Assembly (NCBI GenBank): GCA_026214975.1 | Contig: JAOBSW010000478.1 | Span: 1-64,000 of the forward strand | Direction of reading: 5' to 3' | DNA: 64,000 bases | DNA from: Gentiana macrophylla | Taxonomy: Eukaryota > Streptophyta > Magnoliopsida > Gentianales > Gentianaceae | Part shown: positions 11,901 through 21,763 of the stretch, piece after piece | How positions within the stretch are numbered: position 1 is the first letter of the stretch | Layout of the letters: every line of letters starts with the position of its first letter | Notes under the pieces: generated by a model | What the model was told of the DNA's origin: nothing | Databases searched by the model: none | The model's input: the letters and a program-made list of their open reading frames with translations, nothing else | Made by a program: the position numbers and the translations under genes

Positions 11901-14900
11901 ATGAAGTTTTATGCGATGTTGTACCGTTATTTGTAACTCATTTACTTTTGGGGAGACCATGGCAATATGACCGGGCTGCGATATATAATGGTCGTTTGAA
12001 TACTTGGACTATCACTTTAAATGGCGCTAAAGTTACTTTGCATCCCATGACACTGTTCAAGTTCATTACGAGCAATTTGCGTATGTCTAATGCTCGAAAA
12101 GCTGCGTTTGGTGAGAAAAAAAATAATATCGAGGGAGGAAAAGTTGAATATAAGAATGTTGTTCCGGAGAGAAAAAAACATGAGGGCGTTTTATCACCAC
12201 TTGAGGGACGTATAGTTGAACAATCTAAAATGAACTATTCTAAAGTAAGGAGGAGTTTCCAACGAGGAGTAAAAGGTCGGCACGCACTACGTGAGGAGTG
12301 GGAGACTCAAATCACGAGGTAAAATAAAAGTTGAAAATTCTATTGGTAAGGGAGCGAAGCACAATTTTCTCGCCAAGTCTAGTTTGATAACTACGACTAT
12401 AAATGGTGGACAATTCGTTTATCTAATTTTTTTCAAAGAAGTCGACACTTCCCCTCATTGTTTTATTACTATTCTTTGATCTAACAACCTCTCTTCCAAG
12501 TGTTATTTGTGAGGTTTTGCAGAGTCTGCTGATGTGTTTCCGGAGGAGGAACCGAGTGGTTTACCACCACTACGTGGCATTGAACACCAAATAGACTTCA
12601 TTCCGGGTGCAGCTCTTCCCAACCGACCAGCGTATAGAGCCAATCCTACGGAGACACTCGAAATTCAAAAACAAGTGGCGGAATTTGTTGGATAAAGGCA
12701 AGATCGTGAATCTTTGAGTCCTTGTCTTTGTACCCGTCATTGTGGTGCCTAAGAAAAGTGGCGAGTGGCGGATGTGCACCGACTGTCGTGCAATCAACAA
12801 TATCACAGTAAAGTATCGTTATCCTATTCCTAGGTTAGACGATATGCTTGATGAATTGCATGGTAGTAAACTGTTCACTAAAATTGATTTAAAAAGTGGC
12901 TATCACCAAGTTAGAATTCGTGAGGGTGATGAATGGAAAACAGCCTCTTTATGAATGGCTTGTTATGCCTTTTGGTCTTACAAATGCACCATCCACGTTT
13001 ATGCGTTTAATGAATGAAGTTTTGCGTGAGTTTATTGGGCATTTTGTGGTTGTATACTTTGATGATATTCTTATCTATAGCACCACACTTGATGATCATG
13101 TTGCACATTTACAAGCTGTTCTTGATACACTTCGGCATGCTAAGTTATATGCTAACCTTAAAAAGTGTGAGTTTTGCTTGGATAGAGTTGTTTTTCTTGG
13201 TTTTGTTATTAGTGCCCAAGGTGTGGAGGTGGACCAAGAAAAGATTCCTGCAATCAGAGTGGCACTGATCTTAAAAGCGTGGTGATGTTAGGAGTTTCCT
13301 TGGCTTGGCTAGCTTTTACCGGCGGTTTGTGAAAGACTTTAGCACGATTGCGGCACCTTTGGTCGAGGTGATCAAGAAAAACCTTTGCATTCACTTGGGA
13401 AAAGCGTCCACGGGGAGTCCTTTGAAACTCTTAAGCTTCACTTAATTTCATTTTGATACTTGCTTTACCCGATTTTAGTAAAATGTTTGAAATAGAATGT
13501 GATGCTTCGGGTATTGGTGTGGGGGGAGTTTTGAGTCAAGAAAAACGTCCTGTGGCTTACTTTAGTGAGAAATTGAAAGGTGCTCATTTGAACTATTCTA
13601 CTTATGATAAAGAACTTTATGCATTGATTCGTTGTTTGCAAACGTGGCAGCATTATCTTAGGCGTCGTGAGTTTGTCATTCATACCGACCATGAATCCTT
13701 GAAATATCTTAAAGGTCAAGGTCAATTGAGTAAACGTCATATCCGTTATATAGAATTTCTTGAATCGTTTCCTTATGTAATTAAATACAAAAAAGGTAAG
13801 GATAACGTTGTTGCGGATGCTTTGTCTCGACGTTACTCATCGATCACGTCATTACAAACTAAGTTGCTTGGTTTTGAAAGTCTTAAGGATTTGTATGCGA
13901 AAGATGAGGATTTTGGTGCTATATTTGTTAAATGTCCGTCATCTACTTTACCCGATTATTCTGTGCATGATGGATTTCTTTACAAAGGTGATAAGTTGTG
14001 TATTCCAAGATCTTCCATTCGTGAATTGTTGTTACGTGAATCTCACGGGGGTGGTTTGATGGGTCACTTTGGGGTGGACAAAACTTTGGATATGTTGCAA
14101 ACTCACTTCTTTTGGCCACGCATGAAATCTGATGTGATTAAGTTATGTGCTTCTTGTCTTGTGTGTAAACATGCTAAATCACGCTTGCAACCACATGGTT
14201 TATACACTCCTTTGCCAATTCCAACATCTCCTTGGACGGATATTTCTATGGACTTTGTGTTAGGATTGCCTCGTTCTAAAAATGGAAAAGACTCAATTTT
14301 TGTTGTCGTGGATCGTTTTTCTAAAATGGCCCATTTTGTTCCATGTAATAAAACGAACGATGCTTCCTATATGGCTGATTTGTTCTTTAAAGAAATTGTC
14401 CGTTTACATGGTGTTCCTCGTACGATTGTGAGTGATCGTGATACGAAATTCGTGAGCCATTTTTGGAGAGTTTTATGGATGCGATTGGGCACTTACTTGT
14501 TGTTTTCTACTTCGTTTCATCCACAAACTGATGGCCAAACTGAAGTAGTAAATCGAGTCTTAGGCCAACTTCTTCGTACCGTTGTTAAAAGTAACTTAAA
14601 GAATTGGGAACTTTGTTTGCCTTATGTGGAATTTGCTTATAACCGTGCTAAGCATTCAGCAACTCAATATGCGCCATTTGAACTTGTTTATGGGTTTTTA
14701 CCGGCTGCGCCTTTTGACTTTGTTCCTTTACCTCCTGGAACGCAGGTTAGCTTGGATGGTGATGCCAAGGCTGCACTTGTTCAATCCTTGCATGAAAAAG
14801 CTCGCCTGAATGTGCAAAAAGCAACTGAAACTTACATGAAGAAGGCAAACAAGGGCGCAAGGAATTGATCTTTCAACCGGGAGATTTAGTTTGGTTGCAC

Positions 14901-16463
14901 CTTCATCAAAAAGAACGTTTTCCCGAACTCCGCAAGTCAAAGCTGAATGCTCGTGGTGCTGGTCCTTTTCAAGTGCTAGAGCGGATCAACAACAATGCTT
15001 ACAAGTTGGACATTCCTCAAGCTTGGAGCATTTCTCCTACGTTCAATGTTGCTGATTTAACTCCTTATCAAGACTCTTCAGATCTGAGGACAGATCCTTT
15101 CCACCCGGGAGGGAATGATATGCATCATCTTTCCAACGATTCATCTTTGGACAGAAACGACCCACTCACTTTTCAAGCTGGTCCGATGACAAGGTCACAA
15201 ACTAAGAAATTGGATGCAGCATTAAAGCAACTCGTTTTGGGCTCATTCAAAGATCATATTGGGCTTAACAAGGAGGAAGATTCAGCCATTTATGGTATAT
15301 GGACTTGTGATTGGGGTTGATGGACTTTGGAATCACAAGATCAGATTTTGGGCTAAGTTTTGGATCATATGAATAATAAGCCCAAAAATATAAATATTTA
15401 TATTTTATTTAAGCTAAATAAATCTGAAAATACTACTCAAAATGGCGCCACTTTTAGCATTGGAGAAACTAGGTACATTGTATTTGGAGCATTAATGTTT
15501 CAGCAAAGTGCATTGTACCTAAATGACTTAATTCATGGCTGATCTTGAACCTAGGTTGGCGCCACTCTTGATTATTGTTTCTAGGAAGTCTCTTCATTAT
15601 TCTAGGAAGTCTTTTCATCTTTATTCATGTATCCAAATCTGAAATTCAGCCTATATAAGGCGTGTTCTATGACTTTGTAATCCAGATTTCAACTTTGAGT
15701 GAATTATATAAAATATTGTGAGTTTATCTTGTTACCTTGTTGATTAGGTAATTCGATTGACTTGAGAATTTATCAAGGATTTGAGCAATCCTTGTGCGGC
15801 GTTCTCAACTTAGTTTTTCAAAGTGTGATTCCGAGAAAAACTAAGTCCTTGCTCGTTGTTTTTCCTTCTTTCTTCTTCGTTTCCTTCGTATTTTCTTCAT
15901 TGCATCCTTAATCTAGATCCCGAGCCGTATCACCCTCCCTCGCACTGCCAACTAAGCTGAGCAGTTTTTTGATCTTCTTACGTGTCTTTCTTCTTCTCTG
16001 AGTTTATCTAGATCGATTTTCAAACAATCTCTGGCATAAAAAAAACATCCAAAACATGACAAGTTGTTATAAATAAGAAAATTGAAAATCATTAAAATAA
16101 AAAGGAAACATATGATGTATGTAAATGCAACAGGATTAAACAAAAGAAAAATATAATTACTTCACGCACCGTAGTGAGTCCGGCTCCATCCGAATGGACT
16201 CCAAGGTTTTGAGTCTTTTGACCCCATGGATGTTGAAATCAATACTGTATTCTAAATCTGCAAAACTGCGTTTGCAGAGCCTGCATTTCTTGGAAAATAA
16301 TTTTCAGCAATATCAAGAACTGATGTATAGGTATTTTTAATTCAAGCCACATCAGCGGTGCAGAATGTACACATTCCTGCTACATAATGCAACGGATCAT
16401 GAAAAAATGGAAGGGTGTTATGTACCACAAAATCTCCCACAAAACAAGGATCACGGTTCATTT
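8986..16463 (-). CDS. Spliced CACTA-borne gene, 3' exons (CRM-like element in an intron)
   Basis: Five minus-strand exons connect in phase with GT/AG introns: 16351-16463, 16161-16288, 15982-16030, 9078-9138 and 8986-8999 (stop 8986-8988). Introns are 16289-16350 (62 bp), 16031-16160 (130 bp), the one holding the CRM-like element (about 84 bp without it, donor GTAAGA), and 9000-9077 (78 bp, acceptor TTTTTTGGCAG). The product has paired CxxC motifs (CTFC, then CRLC), the segment [17 protein letters not shown], and a charged coiled coil (DKLREEERH joined to [14 protein letters not shown]). I do not recognise the family. A zinc-binding, coiled-coil protein is all that can be said. Some splice sites are weak (AAAG acceptor at 9139; a 62-bp intron). 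It may be a captured host gene rather than a transposase. Confidence 0.42.
9178..9182. repeat. Left TSD of E7 (CCCTC)
   Basis: CCCTC before the left LTR is repeated at 15933-15937 after the right LTR. Confidence 0.92.
9183..9999 (+). repeat. E7 5' LTR
   Basis: 817 bp, TGATATGC...CCGTATCA. A TATA box (CTATATAAGG, 9718-9727) sits mid-LTR. It also contains a passive copy of the integrase C-terminal coding tail (frame open to 9387), because in this element the pol frame overlaps the 3' LTR. Confidence 0.95.
9718..9727 (+). promoter_or_regulatory. TATA box of the E7 LTR promoter
   Basis: CTATATAAGG, identical at 15651-15660 in the 3' LTR, in the position expected for the U3 promoter. Confidence 0.6.
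10002..10013 (+). promoter_or_regulatory. E7 primer-binding site (initiator Met tRNA)
   Basis: TGGTATCAGAGA, two bases after the LTR end, matches the plant initiator methionine tRNA complement at 11 of 12 bases. Confidence 0.88.
10424..11551 (+). CDS. E7 Gag (capsid and nucleocapsid)
   Basis: Open for 375 codons from the ATG at 10424; an in-frame ATG 21 bases upstream (10403) is less likely since MAEHEQNE fits the family start. After a glutamine-rich helix comes an Arg-Gly run (about residues 55-77), then the gypsy gag core with [12 protein letters not shown] and AMSWWHSFQ, and at residues about 343-360 a CCHC zinc knuckle ([14 protein letters not shown]) that binds RNA. It forms the virus-like particle in the cytoplasm. 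CRM-type elements normally fuse gag and pol in one frame. Here a stop at 11549 separates them, and the downstream frame overlaps by four bases, suggesting a small indel rather than designed separation. Confidence 0.85.
   Translation: MAEHEQNETPLAGQWRLHSEALHREMTTRFEELQQTIADQMAEQFRELGLGNGRGGGRGRGNRGRGRGHNGGRGAELNSDIEDDYEQPYYHDVPDDNLQGLKYIIPSFDGKADPGKYLAWEMKMNQIFSVHDYSDAKKAKIATLEFTDYAMSWWHSFQENRRRRGEPPITSWTLLTEHMRMKWVLNHYFRDQGFKLQQLTQAGKSVEEFHEEMQSTIVRANIHEPEDVTMQRFLCGLRDNIAGQVELQNYQSLSDMVNGALMVERRLKARREERNKANKPFGYRSSFTPSFQQGGTTIADPKKIEGGGRPNVHKNKLNEILSPNKGPQGDVGRSRDIDCFKCKGKGHYATNCPNKRTMTIVGQPLPSEDYDTFGE
11548..12322 (+). pseudogene. E7 protease and linker region, frameshifted
   Basis: The frame at 11548-11760 reaches [13 protein letters not shown], where the aspartic-protease motif (D-S-G followed by small residues) should sit; one missing base right after DSG throws the frame out. 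The frame at 11885-12322 carries [17 protein letters not shown], the conserved second protease block (LLGRPW) and the linker that precedes RT. The region 12323-12530 has no clean frame. Protease would cut the polyprotein into Gag, RT and integrase; this copy cannot encode a continuous one. Confidence 0.75.
12531..13290 (+). pseudogene. E7 reverse transcriptase, frameshifted
   Basis: From about 12531 the [13 protein letters not shown] entry of the RT palm appears in broken frames. The frame at 12742-12954 has [19 protein letters not shown] and [24 protein letters not shown]; then several codons are lost and the frame shifts, continuing at about 12935 with [20 protein letters not shown] and the catalytic YFDDILIYS near 13070. 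Just after, near 13250, a further frameshift interrupts the thumb/connection. The sequence across the first break has short repeated AAAACA-like bases, so a microhomology deletion is possible. All palm motifs are otherwise conserved, fitting a recent origin from an active family. Confidence 0.85.
13453..14868 (+). CDS. E7 RNase H and integrase (main frame)
   Basis: 471 codons open. Residues about 8-130 are RNase [17 protein letters not shown] (first Asp), a KELYAL Glu, [10 protein letters not shown], and ADALSRR at the end. Integrase follows: a zinc domain around residues 195-240 with the H-H-C-C pattern (ESHGG, GHFG, CASCLVC), then the catalytic core with Asp in WTDISMDF, Asp in IVSDRDTKF, and Glu in [11 protein letters not shown]. 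RNase H removes the RNA template; integrase joins the DNA copy to the chromosome. The frame ends at 14868 by a small frameshift just before the C-terminal GPY/F module. A 5' boundary at 13453 is only where the frame opens; 13291-13452 contains the shifted RT connection region. Confidence 0.85.
   Translation: MILALPDFSKMFEIECDASGIGVGGVLSQEKRPVAYFSEKLKGAHLNYSTYDKELYALIRCLQTWQHYLRRREFVIHTDHESLKYLKGQGQLSKRHIRYIEFLESFPYVIKYKKGKDNVVADALSRRYSSITSLQTKLLGFESLKDLYAKDEDFGAIFVKCPSSTLPDYSVHDGFLYKGDKLCIPRSSIRELLLRESHGGGLMGHFGVDKTLDMLQTHFFWPRMKSDVIKLCASCLVCKHAKSRLQPHGLYTPLPIPTSPWTDISMDFVLGLPRSKNGKDSIFVVVDRFSKMAHFVPCNKTNDASYMADLFFKEIVRLHGVPRTIVSDRDTKFVSHFWRVLWMRLGTYLLFSTSFHPQTDGQTEVVNRVLGQLLRTVVKSNLKNWELCLPYVEFAYNRAKHSATQYAPFELVYGFLPAAPFDFVPLPPGTQVSLDGDAKAALVQSLHEKARLNVQKATETYMKKANKGARN
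14865..15320 (+). CDS. E7 integrase C-terminus (GPY/F module) running into the 3' LTR
   Basis: The frame opens with [11 protein letters not shown] and contains [21 protein letters not shown], the GPY/F module of gypsy integrases, then [13 protein letters not shown]. It crosses the LTR border at 15116 and ends inside the LTR at 15320 after [18 protein letters not shown]. No chromodomain is seen. A basic TRSxxKK tail coded within the LTR matches what is known of CRM-clade integrases, whose CR motif is thought to steer insertion to centromeric chromatin. Clade assignment is by this architecture only. It overlaps the previous frame by four bases because of an indel. Confidence 0.78.
   Translation: MIFQPGDLVWLHLHQKERFPELRKSKLNARGAGPFQVLERINNNAYKLDIPQAWSISPTFNVADLTPYQDSSDLRTDPFHPGGNDMHHLSNDSSLDRNDPLTFQAGPMTRSQTKKLDAALKQLVLGSFKDHIGLNKEEDSAIYGIWTCDWG
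15107..15115 (+). promoter_or_regulatory. E7 polypurine tract
   Basis: GGGAGGGAA immediately before the 3' LTR start primes plus-strand synthesis; it is also translated as part of the pol tail. Confidence 0.75.
15116..15932 (+). repeat. E7 3' LTR
   Basis: 817 bp, the same length as the 5' LTR; differences are seen at about 9652/15585, at the TAATAAGATT/TAATCCAGAT site, and near 9945/15880. More than 99 percent identical. Confidence 0.95.
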
Positions 16464-19296
16464 CTAAATCTCAACTAAATTAATAAACGATGAAGTGCGT
16501 TCAGCTAAGTAAATAGAACTTGTGCACACAGCATTCAACGGAAGATTATAGGAAAAAAAAAAGAATGATACCGAGGGAAAGAAGAGAAGGAAAGAGCAAG
16601 ACATGAGATGCTTTTCAAGATGCGCTTATGTTTTTCTCCAATTCAACGCAGTGTTCTTCCACTCAATGATTTTGTTAGAGTGTTCAACCCTGTATGTTTA
16701 CATATATCCCAAATGTCTCGGCTTTTGAATATGCATATACTTACTAAGGTACACTTGCAAATATCATTAAAAATTCAACATATGCATCAAAGATATTCAA
16801 CCACCTTATAAAATTTTAAACCAGCAAAAAAATGCATGACCCAAAAACTTAATCTTTAAGGAAAATTCCAGACCATCACACCAATCATAAACAAATAGGA
16901 CCATGAAAAAACTAGGTCTAGATAATGGATGAATCAACATAAACACCAGAAGCATTGAAATGAAGACAAGAAAATGCAATACATAATTTCCAAGAATTCT
17001 TATTCAGCACTTAACCCATTTCATTCAATTATTTTAAAGTTTAAACTAAAAGTAACTAAGTTCCCCTGAAACTAAACATGTTTACATGTAATCTACTTTA
17101 TGTTGATTCAGTAGCATGACAAAACATTTACACGCAAACACACGACTGGCAGACTGATATTGGGCACAAATAAAAGAAAGACGCTGGCTGAGTAAACCAA
17201 GTGGGCTAAAATCATGCGTGTTTTATAATCTCTTAGATACAATCACCTTCCAGCCAATCATCACTTGGAAAAGAGCATTAAACAAACGCTGAAATATAGT
17301 CAACTGAAGGCAGATGCATATTTCAAACATATCATAAAAGAGTGACTACAAATTCTCAATTAGATAGTCGCAATCTTATTCAACAATCTTTTGATATTAC
17401 ACAACTGGAAAGAAAATTAAAAGTCTAATAGGCTCATAAGTCTAAACCACAACGCAAAAGGCCAACCTACAACGTCCATTCTCTAGCGCAATATCCGTCA
17501 TAAAATATAATCATATGATAATATAATTGAATAAACTGACATCTTCTAGGTTTAACTAGGGGCCCTTTAGTCAACAAATGTCACTAAACAAGCATTATTT
17601 ATCCAACAAGATGTATTCCTCTAAATTTCAATTCTTTCCCTTCTCAAATAGTACAATATAACACAACAAGTCTAGAACACAAGGGGAGGGGAGGGGAAGG
17701 TGCTTTCAATTAACACATAATCCCATGTCAAGTTATAAAACAAAGGCAGACGGTAATGCTTCTTTAGTACATCCAGGGCAAATTTTATATTTTTACTTAA
17801 GATGACAAAAGTAACCTTATACTAATTTTTATCCTTTTTCTGGTCCACTTCCTTCTTCTGCAATTCTAATGCACCACCGGCTTCTGCATCCTCTTTTCTA
17901 GATTTTTTTTAACAAGAAATTCTTTTTCCAGTTACACCATACTCATCTTTCTTCATCATACACTATTATTACCTTTATGTGTAAAGTATCTACCAACATG
18001 TTTGCCCTTTGAGCTTAACAAATAACACGTATCCAATTGAACCTCATCCTTTTTCAATATGCCATGAATCTACTTTGACCCTTCAATTTTCAGGCACCGT
18101 GGGCACCTTGTGTTTGAAAGAATGCTACTCAAATTTCAAGTTGGTGTTGTGTTCAGGCATGAAGGAAATAACTTTCGGGCATTGAAGGCATGCAGGCATT
18201 GAAAGAAATAACTTTCGGGCTGCTGGGTTCTGTTGAACGGTCAGGCAGGGAAGAATGCTCCACTAGTCTCAGTCTTAGTTATGATTTAGAGGTAAGACAG
18301 GGTAACATGAGGTTAAAATTTAAATGATATCCCTGGGATTAATTAATTTTCCCTGGAAATACCACATCTCTAAAACAAAAACAACCACCCTACAACTCAC
18401 AAGCCCTATTGATTTTTGCATTAATTAACGACGTCATTTTAACATAAAAACCTATTACTAAAAATGGTACGAAGTACAAATCTTGGTGTACATTTGTGTT
18501 TAAGCTGTTTAAACCACAACAAAGAAATATGTAGGGCACACAATAGTAAATACTCTAGGGGGTCTACAAGCATTATTACCCAAATGGCCAAAAATTCGAT
18601 CATATGATGTTTTCATCCCTAAATCCTTCATCTATTTGCAAGCCAATTATTGCTCTTATGGTAGTTGTATAGCCTTTATAGTAAACTAAAGGTTCTTGTA
18701 CTCTTACATGTATATGATTTAAAATTTGTGCCAAATTTGTTTAAGCAAGTAATGGGCGTCATCCAGGTGGCCCTTTTCTTCTCCTATTATAATGCATCCA
18801 TAAACAACCATCATCATACATGAATCACATATAGGCCACAATAAAATGCAATATATTTCAAATCCAAGCATTGAATGATGATTACCGTTTGATATTTTTT
18901 CCAAGGACACTTTTCCTCATTTTCTGCTATGTAAAAGGGAAATCCCAATCAAGGGGTTGGGATTCATTTCGTATCCTCTCATATGCACAAGGGACGAAAT
19001 TGCTGAAATAAACAAAAATATAATTAAAAAATCACATGAAACAAAGGTATGTCATCCCAAACGATCACTAAAATCCAAATGCGATGTTTCTCATCCCTCA
19101 GTAGTCAATACTGGTGCCATAAATCACACCCTGACTACAAAAATGAAGCATGACAATTCAACTCCTGTGAAACTCTTCTCTAAAAATAAAAAAATAAAAA
19201 AATAACAAATAAAAAAAATCTACCGAAACTTGGAAATAAAAGAAAAGGCCTTTCAAGATTGAATTGTGAATACCATACAAAAATCGATACACTTAC
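16464..19296 (-). other. CACTA interior between resolved exons; one further candidate exon
   Basis: Mostly AT-rich with no clear gene. A minus-strand exon at about 17823-17897 (acceptor AATCTAG, product KEDAEAGGALELQKKEVDQKKDK) joins exon 1 in phase. The same frame continues after one TAG into FALDVLKKHYRLPLFYNLTWDYVL (about 17720-17790), so either an intron is misjudged or the gene has a nonsense mutation. How these join to 16463 is unresolved. Confidence 0.3.
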
Positions 19297-19517
19297 CTAT
19301 TACTCTTCTTTAATTTTGGTCTAGAATCAGAGGAGGCTATAACAATAGAAAGGAATTTCTTGCCTGATGTGAAATAACGGTTCGAAGGAATGAGAGAAGA
19401 AATAGAGGATGAGTTCTTGCAGATCGGCGAGGCAGATCGGAAGTTGTGGCTTTTCGATTTTGAGGGAGAGGCGAAGAGGTGTTCATTCCCCTCAAAATAG
19501 AACCGTCCGGAGATCAT
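19297..19517 (-). CDS. CACTA-borne gene, first exon
   Basis: Starts at the ATG at 19517 and ends at an excellent donor (AATAG followed by GTAAGT, 19291-19296), 73 codons plus two bases. The product is rich in Ser, Lys and Arg with few acidic residues after the first lines (SKSKSHNFRSASPICKNSSS, then IPSNRYFTSGKKFL), as in plastid or mitochondrial transit peptides. It links in phase to the candidate exon at 17823-17897. A 40-base homopolymer lies directly upstream of the ATG. Whether this exon and those at 8986-16463 belong to one gene is inference from strand, order and phase. Product unknown. Confidence 0.4.
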
Positions 19518-19522
19518 GTTTA

Positions 19523-19523
<1 letters not shown>

Positions 19524-19563
<40 letters not shown>
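19524..19563. repeat. A40 homopolymer
   Basis: Forty A on the plus strand, directly upstream of the minus-strand first exon. It could be a retrotransposition scar or slippage product, and the assembled length is unreliable. Confidence 0.9.
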
Positions 19564-19567
<4 letters not shown>

Positions 19568-19726
19568 CGTCCGAATAAAAAATACTTTACTATAGAATGT
19601 GCATCAGTTACTATATGTAGTATTTAAATATGTAATACAAACCAAATTTAAAATAAAAAACAAAATAATACAAACAAATTAAAAACTTTGAAAAAAAAAT
19701 TAATACAAACAAAACGTATTGGATTA

Positions 19727-20665
19727 CAATGATTAAGGTTGATCGGGATTGATTGACTATCCATTAGAGGTTCAGTTAACCCGATTAAAGTGTCTCTAGT
19801 TGATATGGCATAATCGATGTTAAAATTGAAGTTAAGCTAACCCAATTACAATGATTAAGGTTAATCAAACTTGAAAGACCATCACCTTCAGTTAACCCAA
19901 TTATAGTTTTTATGTTTGACCAGGCTTGATCGACCATAAATTTGGTGTTTAGGTTAACCCAATTACAACGTTTGGGGTTGGCTTGATCGACCGTCAATAT
20001 AAGGTTTAGTTAACCTGATCACAGTGTTTCGGTTGATCGTGTTTGATCGACCGTCAATCTAAGGTTTAGTTAACCCAATTACGATTTTTAAGGTTGATCG
20101 AGTTTGATCGACTGTCAATTTGATGTTCATTTAACCCGATTACAATGTTTGAGGTTGAGCAGACTAGATATATTGTCAATTTAAGGATCGCTTAATTAAC
20201 TCGATTACAGTTTTTGTGGTTGCTAAGGCTTGATTGATAGTCGATTTAAGGTTCATTTAACCTGATTACATTGTTGAGGTTGCTATAACTTCATCGACTG
20301 TAAATTTAATGTTTAGTTAACCTAATTACAGTGGTTAGGCTTGATCGAGCTTTGATGGATTGTAAATTTGAGGTTCGATTAACACAATTAAAGTGCTTAT
20401 GGTTGATCAGGCTTGAGTGATTGTCAATTTGATGTTTAGCTTACCCAATTATACTGTTGTGGTTGATTTAGCTTGATCGACCATCAATTTGAGGTTCACT
20501 ATCTCGATTAAAGTATCTCTGTTTGATCGTGTATAATCAAAGTTGAAATTGAAGTTCATCTAACCCAATTACAATGAGTAAGGTTGATCGGGCTTGATTG
20601 ACCGTCAATTTGCGGTTCGCGGTTCAATTAACCTAATTACATTCTTTATGGCTGACCAGGCTTGA
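19727..20665. repeat. Minisatellite of about 60-65 bp units in the CACTA element
   Basis: About fifteen degenerate tandem units, each with a GGTTGATCGGGCTTGAT-like block, GACCGTCAATTT, and GGTTCAGTTAACCCAATTAC. Units are well diverged from each other, so the array is old. Internal minisatellites are common in plant CACTA elements and may be transposase- or host-protein-binding; no function is shown. Confidence 0.85.
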
Positions 20666-20795
20666 TTCAGTATTATTTCAGCACTATATATTATGTAAAT
20701 AATTTAAAGTAATTATATAAGTGTATTTTTTTAGGAAATTATATAAGTGCTTTAAATTCAAATATATATTACTTTCTTTGATTTATTATTCTTGA

Positions 20796-20831
<36 letters not shown>
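20796..20831. repeat. AT dinucleotide microsatellite
   Basis: (TA)n run within the AT-rich part of the CACTA element. Confidence 0.85.
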
Positions 20832-20834
<3 letters not shown>

Positions 20835-21059
20835 ATAAATGATGTGCATGTGAAATATAGTATAATTATTATTTTTATATGTATCATACATTTATATGTG
20901 TGCTATTCAGATAAATATATTTGCAATATTTATAATTTTTCTAAGAAGAGAAACAATCCTAAATTATGAAACAAAAAGAGATAATTAAAAAAAAAATAAA
21001 TAAATAAATAAATAAAAATAATATTTGGAGCTAGTTTATAATTAATACTCGGTTATAAA

Positions 21060-21190
21060 TTATATGTTGCTTTGTAGCTTGTTTGGTAATGGTATAGACG
21101 TGAATTTTGAGTTCCATGTTATAGGTTCGAGTCTTGCTTGCATCATATTTATCAAATTACTTTACATCACACCCTTAAATTTTTTTTTAC
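21060..21190 (+). repeat. Candidate tRNA-derived SINE
   Basis: TAGCTTGTTTGG (21075-21086) fits a polymerase III A box and GGTTCGAGTCT (21124-21134) a B box, 37 bases apart, as in tRNA-derived SINEs. A T-run near 21180-21187 could be the tail or terminator. No clear TSD and no cloverleaf, so it is not a functional tRNA gene. Confidence 0.4.
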
Positions 21191-21763
21191 TTATATCGTT
21201 TTTTTTGTTCATAGCTAATTTGTAATGGCAAATATAATGTTTTTTGTAATTTATTATATTTCCTTGACCCATTAACTAAAATTACTAATACGATAAATAT
21301 CAATACGTAATTTATCAATACTTTTTTAGAATACACGTTTCATTTTCTACCCATTTAATTACACATTATCTTTTCACTTCACATACTAATAAAGTATTGT
21401 ATAAAATGCCATATGCCATATCATAACAAAAAGTGACAATTTTTTAAGGGATATATGGAGAACTATCATGGTAAATGTAGGTACAACGTCTACTATTGTC
21501 GGTGTCACCATTGAGCACTGATAATGTTTGGGACGAAAACAGCATCGTTTACGTCGTTTTGGTCCTATGTTTTTGTAAGGAAATAAATAACACATCAAAA
21601 TGACGTTTTTAATTTGATTGATTTTCTGCATAGGCGGTTGTGTGCATCGTACGTAAAGGATTTTCTTTGATTTTCTTGAATCGTAAATATTTTCTTCACA
21701 GGTCGGTTGTGTGCACCATAAATGATCTGAGCTCGCTAACAAGAGTGTGCAGCATATTGTCAA

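Larger units (their letters stand above)
9183..15932 (+). mobile_element. E7: CRM-like chromovirus (Ty3/gypsy), young but defective
   Basis: Two 817-bp LTRs (9183-9999, 15116-15932) differ at about three sites, and the TSD CCCTC is perfect, so insertion was recent and is the youngest event of the left nest. A methionine-tRNA primer-binding site follows the left LTR. The order gag, protease, RT, RNase H, integrase is that of gypsy elements. The integrase has a GPF (GPY/F) module, and its frame runs on into the 3' LTR, where it ends in a [10 protein letters not shown] tail. This overlap and tail recall the CR motif of the centromeric CRM clade. Several pol frameshifts make it non-autonomous. 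Confidence 0.9.

Noticed and set aside
8986..16463. Reading the exon region as one continuous frame with several stops (a pseudogene)
   Set aside because: The stops at the junctions vanish when GT/AG introns are taken into account with matching phases; the spliced model explains more, though it is not proven.
19727..20665. Regular repeats considered as a CRISPR array
   Set aside because: Eukaryotic plant DNA, diverged tandem units with no unique spacers; a minisatellite.
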